Shown here piece after piece: positions 7,330 to 15,653 of a DNA stretch of 64,000 nt. Under the pieces are notes generated by a model. That model was not told the origin of the DNA, did no database searches, and saw only the letters and a list, made by a program, of their open reading frames with translations. The DNA is from Myxosarcina sp. GI1 (lineage in GTDB: Bacteria; Cyanobacteriota; Cyanobacteriia; Cyanobacteriales; Xenococcaceae), in contig NZ_JRFE01000058.1 in the NCBI RefSeq assembly GCF_000756305.1, positions 111,151 through 175,150 of the forward strand, given 5' to 3'. A program made the position numbers and the translations under genes. The stretch's first letter is position 1; each line of letters starts with the position of its first letter.

Positions 7330-7959
7330 TTACTTCTTGCCAGATTGCTTTTTCCTCTTACCTGTTGTGACTTTCTCTGGTACTTGCCAAACCAATTTAA
7401 TTGAATCCGATTTTGGCTGTGTCTTTTCTGATTCGAGTTTACATCTTGACCGCGAGAGAGGGCGAGGTTTCCTCGCCATCTCTAATCGCGGTGTTGAAGT
7501 TTCGGTTACTTCGGTAGCTGCTCTGTTTGCTGTAGGCGACAGAAATGATTTAGCCTCTGATTCTGCCTTGGTGAAACGATCTACCAAAGCCAATCCGATT
7601 AACTCTTCAATTCCAGATAGTTTTAACCCTACCAGATAAGCGATTCCTCTAGCCAAATGTAGTTCAAATTGTCTCTTGAGCGATTCTGAATCCAAAGGCA
7701 AATTGTGTTGATGGCAAAACTGAACCAGAGCAGCAGGAATAGCTGCACCAGTATCTCCGACAAAAGCTTCCCAAGTAATCTCTAAATTAGAATCGAACAC
7801 TTGAGGTACTGGGGAGGGAATAGTGCCTTGAGCCAAACTGTAGCAAATTCCCCAACGGCAGATGGCAGCATATGTAGGAATCTGGGTTTTGGTTTTGATA
7901 TTGATTATTTGATATCTAGTTTTTTTACTAAATCTGAGGCGTTTAACTATTGGCTGCAT
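7330..7959 (-). CDS. DndE-like protein with basic C-terminal tail (orphan)
   Basis: The likely start is the ATG at 7959; the longer frame uses TTG at 8004. Residues ~1-115 match cyanobacterial DndE of the DNA phosphorothioation system: [16 protein letters not shown], then [31 protein letters not shown], and [14 protein letters not shown], the conserved C-terminal helix of DndE. The remaining ~95 residues are a Ser/Thr/Lys/Arg-rich tail ending in a KRKKQSGKK cluster, not a normal part of DndE. DndE binds nicked DNA and works with DndB, DndC and DndD; none of those is in this window. The protein may act with host-encoded Dnd proteins or bind DNA alone. Confidence 0.75.
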   Translation of the reverse strand: MQPIVKRLRFSKKTRYQIINIKTKTQIPTYAAICRWGICYSLAQGTIPSPVPQVFDSNLEITWEAFVGDTGAAIPAALVQFCHQHNLPLDSESLKRQFELHLARGIAYLVGLKLSGIEELIGLALVDRFTKAESEAKSFLSPTANRAATEVTETSTPRLEMARKPRPLSRSRCKLESEKTQPKSDSIKLVWQVPEKVTTGKRKKQSGKK

Positions 7960-8184
7960 AAAACAAGCTAAGAATAATATTTTGTTTATTCTCAGCGTCA
8001 GCAATAGTCACGTAGTAAAAAAACAACTTCTGCCCATAAAAAGAAAATAAGCTTGTTAGAGCATTTAAAGGCAACTCGTTTATTGACAGGTTGGCTACAC
8101 ACTTTTTTTAAGATACAGATCACTGTTAAAACTTACTTCACAGAAAATACTTGAGATTAGACTGATGGGAGTTTTACTACTAAC

Positions 8185-8799
8185 ATGGAGAATCAAACTT
8201 CTCAATCCAATAAGCCTGAGACAATTTTTTATCGATTGAATTTTAAGTCTTCATTGTATTCTCAAAATTTGATCGAATATTTACAAGAGCAGAGACATTG
8301 CCTCAATGGTCGCCAAAAAGTAGAACAAATAGTAGAAACGTTTCTTTTACCCTTAGTCGTATCTCCTGAAGATCCCAATTTCAAGGCAATAGTGGTTGAA
8401 TCTTTGAGTAAGCTCAAAAGCCAAATAGAGATAATTCAGGTTCTGACGGGGATAAGTCTCTTCGATAATTTTCAATCTGGATGTCTTCAACCGCCCAACT
8501 CTGTAGCTTACCCTTCCATTCCCAAAGTATTTCAGTCTACAGTAACCGAACAGCAGCAACATAAATCTCAGATAGGCAACATAACGCCTTTACAAGAGTT
8601 AGAAGCCACTGTCAATCGTTTTAAACAGCAGTTAACTGAAGGTGTAGACCCCTTAGTAATAAGTCAAAATCTTACCCAAATCCAACCAGATGAGGAAGAA
8701 TCTTGGACAGAACAGATGTGGCAGCTATACGACAACTTCTATGAAGAGGTAAGTCAATTGGAATACCAAGCAACTTTTAGTCCTGAGACTAGTGCGTAA
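8185..8799 (+). CDS. ParR-like adaptor candidate
   Basis: 204-residue protein directly upstream of the actin-like gene (5-bp gap). Its N-terminal ~55 residues (YRLNFKSSLYSQNLIEYLQE followed by a basic helix KVEQIVETFLLPL) fit the layout of a small ribbon-helix-helix DNA-binding domain. The C-terminal half is acidic and helical. In type II plasmid segregation systems the gene paired with ParM encodes ParR, which binds the centromere and the filament tip. Position and size support that role, but the sequence is divergent and the assignment is inference. No iterated centromere is obvious in the 180 bases upstream. Confidence 0.55.
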   Translation: MENQTSQSNKPETIFYRLNFKSSLYSQNLIEYLQEQRHCLNGRQKVEQIVETFLLPLVVSPEDPNFKAIVVESLSKLKSQIEIIQVLTGISLFDNFQSGCLQPPNSVAYPSIPKVFQSTVTEQQQHKSQIGNITPLQELEATVNRFKQQLTEGVDPLVISQNLTQIQPDEEESWTEQMWQLYDNFYEEVSQLEYQATFSPETSA

Positions 8800-8804
8800 C
8801 TATT

Positions 8805-9995
8805 ATGAGTACAAATCAAACCGTCTCTACTACTATTAATCCACCCGCTAAAACTAAGGTAACAACTTTAACTCTGGTAATCGATCCTGGTACGAGCTGC
8901 ACCAAAAGTCTTTACCTCAAAGGTAGAAGAGGTAAACCCAAACATTCGATTACCAGTTCAGTTATCTGTCCTACGGAGATCGCGCCAAAAGTTGAAGAAA
9001 CCTATATCAAACTGCCAGATGACGAGCAGTATTATCTCGTCGGTGATTCAGCAGTTCAGGCAAAAGTGCAGTCGAGTGTGCGCCAACTCAAGTCCGAATC
9101 TTTGATTCCCAAAACGTTAGGAGTTATCGGGCAAATCGCTCACGAAGAGTCTTTACCAAACCAATTCAAATTAAAGTTGACATTGCTTTTGCCCATGTCT
9201 GAAGCAAACGATCGAGAGTTTATTCAATCGGAACTATCAAAGGCTCTACAGAACTTTAACTACAGTGGGGTAAGTTATCAGATTAATGAAAGCAGCCTCG
9301 GATTTAAACCAGAAGGCAGTGGAGTGTATTCATTCCTGTCTCGTACTATGAGTGCCGATACCATTAAAAACCAAACCTGTGCCTATCTGATGTTTGGTTA
9401 TCGAAATACTAGCTTGCTTCTGATTGAGAACGGCAGGTTGAATCATCGCAACTCCCATTCTACCGACCTGGGCTTTTATAACTATTTAGATCTTGTCGCC
9501 GAGTATAGTAGCGGTCTTTATCGCCACGATATTCAGAAGGCGATTGTTTCTCAAGCTATATACGAAGTTGGAGAGAACTGCCAGCAAGTTGTTCGAGGCT
9601 TCACCAGCCAGATTCGTATCGAGGACCTAATTCGTAGCACCAATACTAAATATCAAAAACGAGAACGAGCTGCAATATTAGCTGCGATCGAGCGGGCTAA
9701 CGGTGAATATTGGCAACTACTATCGCGCTGGTTACGGGAAATGCTGCCACCATTAGGTCAACTCGATGGCATAATTTACTGTGGAGGCAGTACTTCCTTT
9801 ATTGAAACTGCAATTCAGCAATTTTTCCGAGATTGGAACGGAGAATTGCTTAATACTAATGCGATGAGCCTCCAAATGTTAGAACAACTTAGCCTTTCGT
9901 CCATAGCCCAAAAAAAGTTTATCGAGCAGTATCTACCGATTCGTCTAGCTGATGCTTGGGGAGAATTTGTCAAACTCGCTAATATTAAAATTTAA
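8805..9995 (+). CDS. parM: actin-like ATPase (ParM/StbA/Alp family)
   Basis: 396 residues with the actin/Hsp70 fold. The phosphate-1 loop is LVIDPGTSCTKSLYL (D27, G29, then T/S/K) and a C-terminal adenosine-loop-like segment is IIYCGGSTSFIETA. Length is normal for ParM-like proteins. It forms a two-gene unit with the upstream ParR candidate. Such proteins polymerise with ATP or GTP and push plasmid copies apart. This is a second segregation system beside ParA/RHH at 28.5 kb. The exact actin-like subfamily cannot be told. Confidence 0.8.
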   Translation: MSTNQTVSTTINPPAKTKVTTLTLVIDPGTSCTKSLYLKGRRGKPKHSITSSVICPTEIAPKVEETYIKLPDDEQYYLVGDSAVQAKVQSSVRQLKSESLIPKTLGVIGQIAHEESLPNQFKLKLTLLLPMSEANDREFIQSELSKALQNFNYSGVSYQINESSLGFKPEGSGVYSFLSRTMSADTIKNQTCAYLMFGYRNTSLLLIENGRLNHRNSHSTDLGFYNYLDLVAEYSSGLYRHDIQKAIVSQAIYEVGENCQQVVRGFTSQIRIEDLIRSTNTKYQKRERAAILAAIERANGEYWQLLSRWLREMLPPLGQLDGIIYCGGSTSFIETAIQQFFRDWNGELLNTNAMSLQMLEQLSLSSIAQKKFIEQYLPIRLADAWGEFVKLANIKI

Positions 9996-10012
9996 CTTTA
10001 GCTGTCATTGGC

Positions 10013-10055
10013 TAGTAGCAAGCAATAAACACAGTCGTTAAGATTAAAAGGCGTT
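10013..10055 (-). pseudogene. possible gene-end remnant
   Basis: On the - strand this short stretch reads LLILTTVFIACY and aligns with AILILMTLFIAIL, the C terminus of the membrane ORF at 13011-13253; the DNA is similar too. In-frame stops lie just upstream. It may be a leftover of a second copy. The neighbouring GGCGTTGCTGAAAAG resembles ends of cyanobacterial insertion sequences. Evidence is weak. Confidence 0.25.
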
Positions 10056-10169
10056 GCTGAAAAGTAATGTTTTAGATGAAAATAAGAAAATTTTTGCCAA
10101 AAAACTAAAGACCAAGCAGTAAAAGCAGTAATAGATCGTTAATATTTTTCTTGCCATTTTAATTTATTT

Positions 10170-10772
10170 TCAATGCTTTACTTTCATCGCTTCTTCAAGC
10201 TCATGCTCACTAAGAACTTTGGGAGTAGCTGTGGGAGTGCTAGTAGCTCCTGAAACAAAAAATGGCGTGTTTTTATAAGCACCAGTCAAGCGGGCTTTAA
10301 AGATCATTCCCAATATCCGTAAAGTTCCCAGAAAAGTACCTCTTGATTTCGGCTTATTTTCGCCCAATGCATCTGCGGTATAGAGATACATTTTTATCGA
10401 GCCAAAAGTCTCGTCTAACAAATTCAGATCTGAACCGAGGCAACTGTGAACTAAGCCCACAAAAGAGAATTTAACGTCTGGTAAAGTATTGCCAATCGGA
10501 GTATGACAACAAGCTGCATACCACCGCAATAAACCCCGATCTGTTAAACGAATACAGGCAAGGTTTTCAGTGCCTCGATCAAAAACGACATTTGCTGGAA
10601 TGGTTTGCACGATGCTAGTTCCGCCCTGTTCGTCGAGAACTTCCCCTCCCTTTTTGAGATATCGCGCAAATGCCTGACAATCGGTACAGTAGCAAACACA
10701 TCTATTGATATTATTAACATTCTTAATCTGACCTTGAAGCTTGCCACAGCTACAACTAATTGAATGAACCAT
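10170..10772 (-). CDS. DUF6151-like GFA-fold zinc protein
   Basis: About 200 residues from the ATG at 10772 (the open frame extends to 10886 but the conserved part begins MVHSISCSCG). The pattern is CSCGKLQGQI, then CVCYCTDCQAFARYL, then a YAACCHTPIGN segment, matching zinc-binding sites of GFA-like (glutathione-dependent formaldehyde-activating-like) proteins and the DUF6151 family. The enzymatic role is not established. It looks like ordinary chromosomal cargo. It lies downstream of the BrnTA operon on the same strand, with its upstream frame overlapping the end of brnA. Confidence 0.65.
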   Translation of the reverse strand: MVHSISCSCGKLQGQIKNVNNINRCVCYCTDCQAFARYLKKGGEVLDEQGGTSIVQTIPANVVFDRGTENLACIRLTDRGLLRWYAACCHTPIGNTLPDVKFSFVGLVHSCLGSDLNLLDETFGSIKMYLYTADALGENKPKSRGTFLGTLRILGMIFKARLTGAYKNTPFFVSGATSTPTATPKVLSEHELEEAMKVKH

Positions 10773-10860
10773 TGTCTTTATGTTCGGGAAAAAGCTATTT
10801 ATTTCCAGTGTAATTATAGCGTTCGCGAAATCCGAAGAAATATAGATTTTCTGAGTTTCT

Positions 10861-11184
10861 CTAAGTTGGAGACTGTTGAGAGTCATTATTTTTATTTATT
10901 TGATGAGTTACGTATGTTCTCAACACATCATTAATCAAGGTTTGATAGCCTCTAATTTCTGGATGATTTTTTGCTGTAGTACGAAACCATTCCAAAGTCT
11001 CAGTATCAACACGAATGGAAATTGCTTCTGTATTTGGTTGCCTCTTAACTAGTTTGGCGTTCTTAAAAAATGCCTCGTCTAATTCTGGAATATCGGAAAA
11101 GTCAATGTCTTCATCATGCATTTCTACTAGTCTTTTTTCTCTTTCCTCTAAAGACATATCTAGATTAAACTGATTGTTGTTCAT
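10861..11184 (-). CDS. brnA: BrnA-family antitoxin
   Basis: 107 residues. The acidic N-terminal half (DEDIDFSDIPELDEAFFKNA) is the toxin-binding region typical of BrnA. The C-terminal half is a ribbon-helix-helix domain (TEAISIRVDTETLEWFRTTA, then GYQTLINDVLRTYV). BrnA neutralises BrnT and represses its own operon. The start overlaps the brnT stop by 20 bases, as usual in this system. Confidence 0.9.
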   Translation of the reverse strand: MNNNQFNLDMSLEEREKRLVEMHDEDIDFSDIPELDEAFFKNAKLVKRQPNTEAISIRVDTETLEWFRTTAKNHPEIRGYQTLINDVLRTYVTHQINKNNDSQQSPT

Positions 11185-11458
11185 ATTCTTTCCTTTCTTG
11201 TTTACTAGCCTTTCTGGCGGAAATTAGCCTTATTATTCCCTTTCTATCGGTATAAACCACTAATGCAATGATTATTCTCTGCTGAGTTGCCAAAAGCAGT
11301 TGTCCAATCGAAATTTCTCTAGTTTCTCCATAATCAAAGCGAGTATCTTCATAAGTTAACAAATTTGGGTCTTTGAATATCTCCTTGGCTTGCTCAAAAT
11401 CAATTCCATGTTTGACAATGTTGCTTTGATTCTTATTTTCATCCCACTCAAACTCCAT
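11165..11458 (-). CDS. brnT: BrnT-family ribonuclease toxin
   Basis: 97 residues with the BrnT pattern: FEWDENKNQSNIVKHGIDF, then EAKEIF-like helix and LTYEDTRFDYGETR, ending in IIRLISARKASKQERKEYE with the conserved basic residues of the RelE-like fold. BrnT cleaves RNA and stops growth when BrnA is lost, so the pair stabilises the plasmid. The gene is first in the operon. The IS701 element is inserted about 70 bp upstream, so it may affect the operon's promoter. Confidence 0.9.
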   Translation of the reverse strand: MEFEWDENKNQSNIVKHGIDFEQAKEIFKDPNLLTYEDTRFDYGETREISIGQLLLATQQRIIIALVVYTDRKGIIRLISARKASKQERKEYEQQSV

Positions 11459-11523
11459 AATCTAAATATACGTATTTGTATATACAAAATCAAGACTTCT
11501 GTAAAACTACATTTCGGTAATTT

Positions 11524-11527
11524 TATA
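11524..11527. repeat. IS701 left target-site duplication
   Basis: TATA, repeated at 12978-12981 on the other side of the IS. The 4-bp length fits the IS701 family. Confidence 0.7.
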
Positions 11528-12977
11528 ACCCTCTTTTATGACTATGGGGAAAAATATCGAATTAGCAAGCAATAGAGGTTAAATGATGCTTAGGGTGATT
11601 TCGAGAAAAAGGGGAAGCACGAAACTGATTCATGATGTTGATTAACTTAGAGAAACCAAATTGAAGATGTTGACTCGGAAATAGGTCAAACCAAGGTTGA
11701 ATTAGATGGAAAAAGATGAACGGTTGTATAATTAATCTTAAGTTATTTAAAGAACTCTTCCAAGTATGACCAGACTCCCACCAAGGGTGATTAGAAAAAG
11801 GAAAAGAAGCAGTAGATTCAACAATAGAAGCATGATGTTCAGAATCATTAGCAATAGTTTCTAATTGAAAATAGTTAGCTTGAATACTAACAAGAAGATA
11901 ACTACTCATTACTAATTCCCACCATTTTTCAATACTATGATAATCTGTAACTCGAAAATCTGCCCAACCTAGTTCATTTTTAACTTGCTTAAAAGCATAT
12001 TCAATCCAGTTTCTCAAACTATATTCTGATGCAATAGTCTTAGAAATTTTACCTTTTTTATTGGTCATGATGAACCAAGTATCTTTAGGGGCGGGATTTT
12101 TGTCTTCTTTTTTACTTATTTGGTAAAAGCGAATATGTTTTCTTTTCCCAAAAATAATTTCTCTAATATATCTAGTTTCACTCTTCTTTCGAGATAATTT
12201 TTGTTGATAAGGTTGCCACCGATTATATCTTTTTCTTTCTTTCCCAAACATCCAAACCTTATGGTTCGAGCGGATTGCCACGATATATTCTAGATTCGAT
12301 TGCTCTAACGCTGTAATTACATCCCCACTTTCACCATATAAACTATCAGCTAATACTAACTTAATGTTAAAGTTCCACTTTTGTAATTCTTTAATTATTT
12401 CTCCAGCTAGCTGTGGTTTGGTTTTATATATATCTTCAGCTTTGAGACATTTTTTAGGCTTAAATATTTTAAATATTAAAGGGTATGTTATGCCTTCTAC
12501 TACTGCATAAGCATTTACTGAAACGATTCCATTTTTGGTTTTTCCTAGATTACCAATATATTGTTTGGCTACATAGTCTGTTGCTTTTCCTTTCTTGGCA
12601 TCTCCTGTTTCATCAAGACAAAGAGTTATTTCTCTCTCTCCGATTAATAATTTCGTCAGCCATAATCTAATTTCTTGGACTTTTTTTACATTCCAATGAG
12701 CTTCTTTAAGAAAATAGTTTAATCCTTGGCTATCTTTTAATCCTACTGCTCTGGCTATCTTCGGTAACGATTTTCTTGGTATTTCTGACAGCATTCCTAG
12801 ATGTATTAATTTGAATGCTTCATAATTTCTTACATCAGAAAATAGGTTTTGATATGCTTGGCAATAATTATCGATAAAACCTACTGTTGGTGATGCTTCT
12901 CTTTGCGGTGTGACCATGAGAGCATTTGGTTCTTATTTTTTCTGATTTTATCACCCCATAGTCATAAAAGAGGGTTA
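11528..12977 (-). mobile_element. complete IS701-family insertion sequence
   Basis: 1450 bp bounded by perfect 22-bp terminal inverted repeats: 11528-11549 (ACCCTCTTTTATGACTATGGGG) and its exact complement at 12956-12977, with TATA duplicated on both sides. It carries one intact transposase gene on the - strand. Intact ends, intact gene and intact target duplication suggest a recent insertion between the brnT promoter region and a small membrane gene. No reading frame appears broken by it. Confidence 0.9.
11562..12917 (-). CDS. IS701-family transposase
   Basis: 451-residue DDE transposase filling the IS. The first catalytic acid lies in the family signature ITLCLDETGDAKKGKATDYV, followed by RQYIGNLGK-like and GIVSVNAY segments. 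The second lies in VLADSLYGESGD and the third probably in RNWIEYAFKQVKNELGW (E of the YREK-like helix). The reading frame is intact from ATG to stop and the length is normal, so the enzyme is probably active. It moves the IS by cut-and-paste and leaves a 4-bp duplication. Confidence 0.92.
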   Translation of the reverse strand: MVTPQREASPTVGFIDNYCQAYQNLFSDVRNYEAFKLIHLGMLSEIPRKSLPKIARAVGLKDSQGLNYFLKEAHWNVKKVQEIRLWLTKLLIGEREITLCLDETGDAKKGKATDYVAKQYIGNLGKTKNGIVSVNAYAVVEGITYPLIFKIFKPKKCLKAEDIYKTKPQLAGEIIKELQKWNFNIKLVLADSLYGESGDVITALEQSNLEYIVAIRSNHKVWMFGKERKRYNRWQPYQQKLSRKKSETRYIREIIFGKRKHIRFYQISKKEDKNPAPKDTWFIMTNKKGKISKTIASEYSLRNWIEYAFKQVKNELGWADFRVTDYHSIEKWWELVMSSYLLVSIQANYFQLETIANDSEHHASIVESTASFPFSNHPWWESGHTWKSSLNNLRLIIQPFIFFHLIQPWFDLFPSQHLQFGFSKLINIMNQFRASPFSRNHPKHHLTSIAC

Positions 12978-13010
12978 TAAAGTGGTACTTGTGCTGGATA
13001 TCTTGTTTGT

Positions 13011-13253
13011 TCAGAGAATAGCAATAAACAAAGTCATCAAAATCAAAATTGCTCTGACTGAACCTGTCTTACGGAACAACGGCGACCAGATTAAAGACAT
13101 TAATGATAAACCAAAAGTAGAGCCGATTAGTAAATGTTTGTCGGCTACGAGAAATACCGCTACAAATCCGCATAAAGCTAGAAAGCCGAACAAGCAGCAC
13201 AAAATCCAGTCTAGAAAAAGAACTGGATTATTACTAATTTTATTCATCATCAA
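13011..13253 (-). CDS. small predicted membrane protein
   Basis: 80 residues with three hydrophobic stretches: FLDWILCCLFGFLALCGFVA, LLIGSTFGLSLMSLIW and AILILMTLFIAIL, separated by short charged loops. No family was recognised. The opposite-strand open frame is longer but of improbable composition, so this strand is preferred. The gene ends 30 bp from the IS701 right end and is not truncated by it. A similar C-terminal stretch appears at 10013-10055. Confidence 0.45.
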   Translation of the reverse strand: MMMNKISNNPVLFLDWILCCLFGFLALCGFVAVFLVADKHLLIGSTFGLSLMSLIWSPLFRKTGSVRAILILMTLFIAIL

Positions 13254-13324
13254 AATAACTCGATTGATGATTAATATCTTAATCCTTAAAGCTACTTGCT
13301 TATATGTAGTTACGAATAAGATTT

Positions 13325-13882
13325 TTATTTAATACTCAATCGATTGCCTCGTTCGACTAATCTTGCCCAAGATAATAATTTACCAGCCTTAAGGTAATCG
13401 GCTATGGCATCTCTATCGACAGTTTTTACTGTTTTGGACTTAACAAACTCTTCAGGAAACAAATCTAGATCGTGAGTCTCATCGTAATCAATTTCAACTG
13501 GCTGTTTACCACCTTTACCCACCACACTGATTTTATATTTATTAGTTTCTATTTTGTCGATCTTATTCAGCTCAAGACGATATAAAATCATATTCATCAG
13601 TCTTTTAGCTAAATTCTTTCTCGATTTTTTAAGAGCCTGAAGTCTGCTAATTTCAGCCGAAATATAGCTTGTATCCTCTTGAAATCTAAGATAGCTGATG
13701 AACCTGTCTACCCTCGCTCCGTAGTCTTTTCTAGACTCACCTTCTCTTCTCAAAATTATCTGAGTCAAATGTTCATCTATTGCCCGATCGCTTTCTTCTC
13801 TGTTGCCCTCTTCGGCTTCTAATATTTTGCTTAGCTGTTCTAATTCTTCCCCAGACTCTAACTCAGGACGGTCAAATAGCAT
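13325..13882 (-). CDS. siphovirus Gp157-like protein
   Basis: 185 residues. The N-terminal 60 are acidic and variable. The rest fits the Gp157 family of phage proteins: a long helical segment (LQALKKSRKNLAKRLMNMILYRLE) followed by a small beta domain IETNKYKISVVGKGGKQPVEID and the ending DAIADYLKAGKLLSWARLVERGNRLSIK. That last region corresponds to the 'LKxGKxVxGAxLxxxxSLxIK' end of the family. Gp157 sits in phage recombination or resistance gene clusters, and its precise role is not established. A 5-bp hairpin (ACGTC/GACGT) lies 39 bases upstream of the start. Confidence 0.7.
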   Translation of the reverse strand: MLFDRPELESGEELEQLSKILEAEEGNREESDRAIDEHLTQIILRREGESRKDYGARVDRFISYLRFQEDTSYISAEISRLQALKKSRKNLAKRLMNMILYRLELNKIDKIETNKYKISVVGKGGKQPVEIDYDETHDLDLFPEEFVKSKTVKTVDRDAIADYLKAGKLLSWARLVERGNRLSIK

Positions 13883-14224
13883 AAGTTTATACGCTCGCTT
13901 TCTTACATTGCGTTTTTATCACGTCGTCAGACGTATTTGATTATTTCATTTCAAATCTCATAAAAAAATAAATAGCGAAAATACTCTGTCAAACAAAGCT
14001 CAGATAAATCTTTTTTGTCTAGATGAAGCAAAGATAAACTATGCCCTTTTGAAGTATCTACTCTGGTGGCGATCGCTACTATACGAGATTCATAATGTTG
14101 ACGTGAGGATTACTTAAGTCGCTACCATAAAATTTTTTTAGTGGTTTAGTAGTTCGAGCGTCTTAAATAGGTCTATTGACACTTTCACTGTATTTTTTGC
14201 ATATATCTATTTAAATTCATAACA
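13883..14224. other. non-coding divergent promoter region
   Basis: A 342-bp gap between divergently transcribed genes, so it must hold both promoters. Visible items are a 5-bp hairpin ACGTC-GTCA-GACGT at 13921-13934 and a GGCGATCGC at 14072. No other gene or RNA was recognised. Confidence 0.5.
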
Positions 14225-14890
14225 ATGCTTCATATCTTAATTTTTTATACGGATAGTATTATCGTTCGGGGTCTAGAAACCTTTTTATCTAGCGTTGGTA
14301 AACATCAAATTTACACGGCTAACAACTATCTTGACTGCCTGAATTCAGCTAAGTTTCTACAGGATTTGGGAAAAACCTTTGTTCTAATTGTCGAAGGCGA
14401 AATATTAGATTCAGACAAGTGCAGCCAGCTAAGAAAATTCCCTCGCGCTAAACTAATTCTTTGCGACCGCATTGCCAATCACAACTCCCTGCTTCTGTCT
14501 CTTAACTGCAATAGTTCCTATATTAGTCTGGAGCATAACGCTCCAGACAACCTTGCTCTAGCAGTTCAGTGTGCTTTTGTTGGTAGTGTCTTTATTTGTC
14601 CTCAAGTAAAGCCAAAGCTCAATCAGTACGTCTTTCAACCCTTACTAGAACAGCGTCGAGCAGTAGCAGAGTTGGCAGAAATCGATCGCCGTATTCTGGC
14701 TTTGGCTGCTCAAGGTCACACCCATAATACGATCGGCAAAATAGTCAACTACAGCGCGTTAAATGTTGGTTATCGCTTAAAAGTCATCGTCCAAACTCTT
14801 AACCTACAAACCAAGCAAGAAGCGATCGCCCTAGCTAACAGTATCGGTTTAAACCTGAGTATGTCCGAGTCAGCATTCAAAGCTGCTTAA
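14225..14890 (+). CDS. LuxR/NarL-type regulator, degenerate receiver
   Basis: 221 residues. The N-terminal ~120 residues follow the layout of a response-regulator receiver (ILIFYTDSIIVRGLETFLSS) but the phosphoacceptor acidic cluster is not convincing. This suggests phosphorylation-independent control. The C terminus (EIDRRILALAAQGHTHNTIGKIVNYSALNVGYRLKVIV) is a LuxR-type helix-turn-helix with changed positions. It sits upstream of the MobD-like operon on the same strand with a 46-bp gap, so it may control the transfer genes that follow. A second regulator of the same layout is at 33294. Confidence 0.75.
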   Translation: MLHILIFYTDSIIVRGLETFLSSVGKHQIYTANNYLDCLNSAKFLQDLGKTFVLIVEGEILDSDKCSQLRKFPRAKLILCDRIANHNSLLLSLNCNSSYISLEHNAPDNLALAVQCAFVGSVFICPQVKPKLNQYVFQPLLEQRRAVAELAEIDRRILALAAQGHTHNTIGKIVNYSALNVGYRLKVIVQTLNLQTKQEAIALANSIGLNLSMSESAFKAA

Positions 14891-14936
14891 ATTTATTTGT
14901 TTACCGCAAATCTAAACTACATAATGATTAAACGTC

Positions 14937-15650
14937 ATGAATACAATTCACTTTATTGTCGGCAATCGAGGCAATATTGGTAAGAGTTTTTTTAGCTCTC
15001 TAGTATGCCATTTTTATTCATCAAACACCAGACCGTTTACTCTCTTTGACACTGACCCCGACAAACAAGATGTCTCATCTTTATATGGAGGTGTCACGGA
15101 CGTTACCTTTGATGCCTGTAATGAAATTATGGTCAATCACAGTACCGATGCTGTTAAGGTCGATCGCATTTTTGAGGAAGCATTAAAGCAAGATGTCATT
15201 GTTAATATGCCCAGTAATTCTCACAAGGAGTTACTGTTTTGGCTTACCCAAAATGGTCTGAACCAGTCAGAATTTCTAACAGCAGAGAAGATTCAGATCT
15301 ACATTTGGTACTTATCTAATGGAGATGATACTAGTCTTAATCTGTTCAAAACTCTGGTCGATAACTATCCAGCGTTCAAAATCACTTTAGTTCAAAACAA
15401 AGGGATCGACAACCATTGGAATCGTGAACTTAGTGCGGATATGAAAAAAGTGGTCAAAAAGACTCAACAGCTAGAGCTAGCGACTATGCCGAGAGGAGAA
15501 AGAGAAGCTACTTTTGCTTCGGGTAAAGCCTATGCCAAATACATTAGCAGTACTACCAGCAGTAAACTTTCGGTCAATCGTTTGAAAACCTATTTAGATA
15601 GTCAGTGCGCTAAATTTATCCAAATATTTTCCCTAGCTAATCCAGCTTAA
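14937..15650 (+). CDS. MobD/TraL-like P-loop ATPase (ParA-like fold)
   Basis: 237 residues. The N terminus carries a deviant Walker A (VGNRGNIGKSFFSS, residues ~8-21) where ParA proteins have KGGxGKT, followed by a Walker A'-like TLFDTDPDKQD. It lacks the usual ParA centre and is not next to a ParB gene. It starts a three-gene run with a membrane protein and a secreted protein. This fits the TraL/MobD class of ATPases in mobilization and transfer regions. Its role in transfer is inferred from position and fold. Confidence 0.6.
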   Translation: MNTIHFIVGNRGNIGKSFFSSLVCHFYSSNTRPFTLFDTDPDKQDVSSLYGGVTDVTFDACNEIMVNHSTDAVKVDRIFEEALKQDVIVNMPSNSHKELLFWLTQNGLNQSEFLTAEKIQIYIWYLSNGDDTSLNLFKTLVDNYPAFKITLVQNKGIDNHWNRELSADMKKVVKKTQQLELATMPRGEREATFASGKAYAKYISSTTSSKLSVNRLKTYLDSQCAKFIQIFSLANPA

Positions 15651-15653
15651 ACA

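Noticed and set aside
7280..7639. 119-residue + strand frame near the DndE gene
   Set aside because: Antisense to the DndE-like coding sequence and lacks a family pattern.
12982..13332. 116-residue + strand frame opposite the small membrane gene
   Set aside because: Composition is improbable for a protein, and the opposite frame has a coherent membrane pattern.
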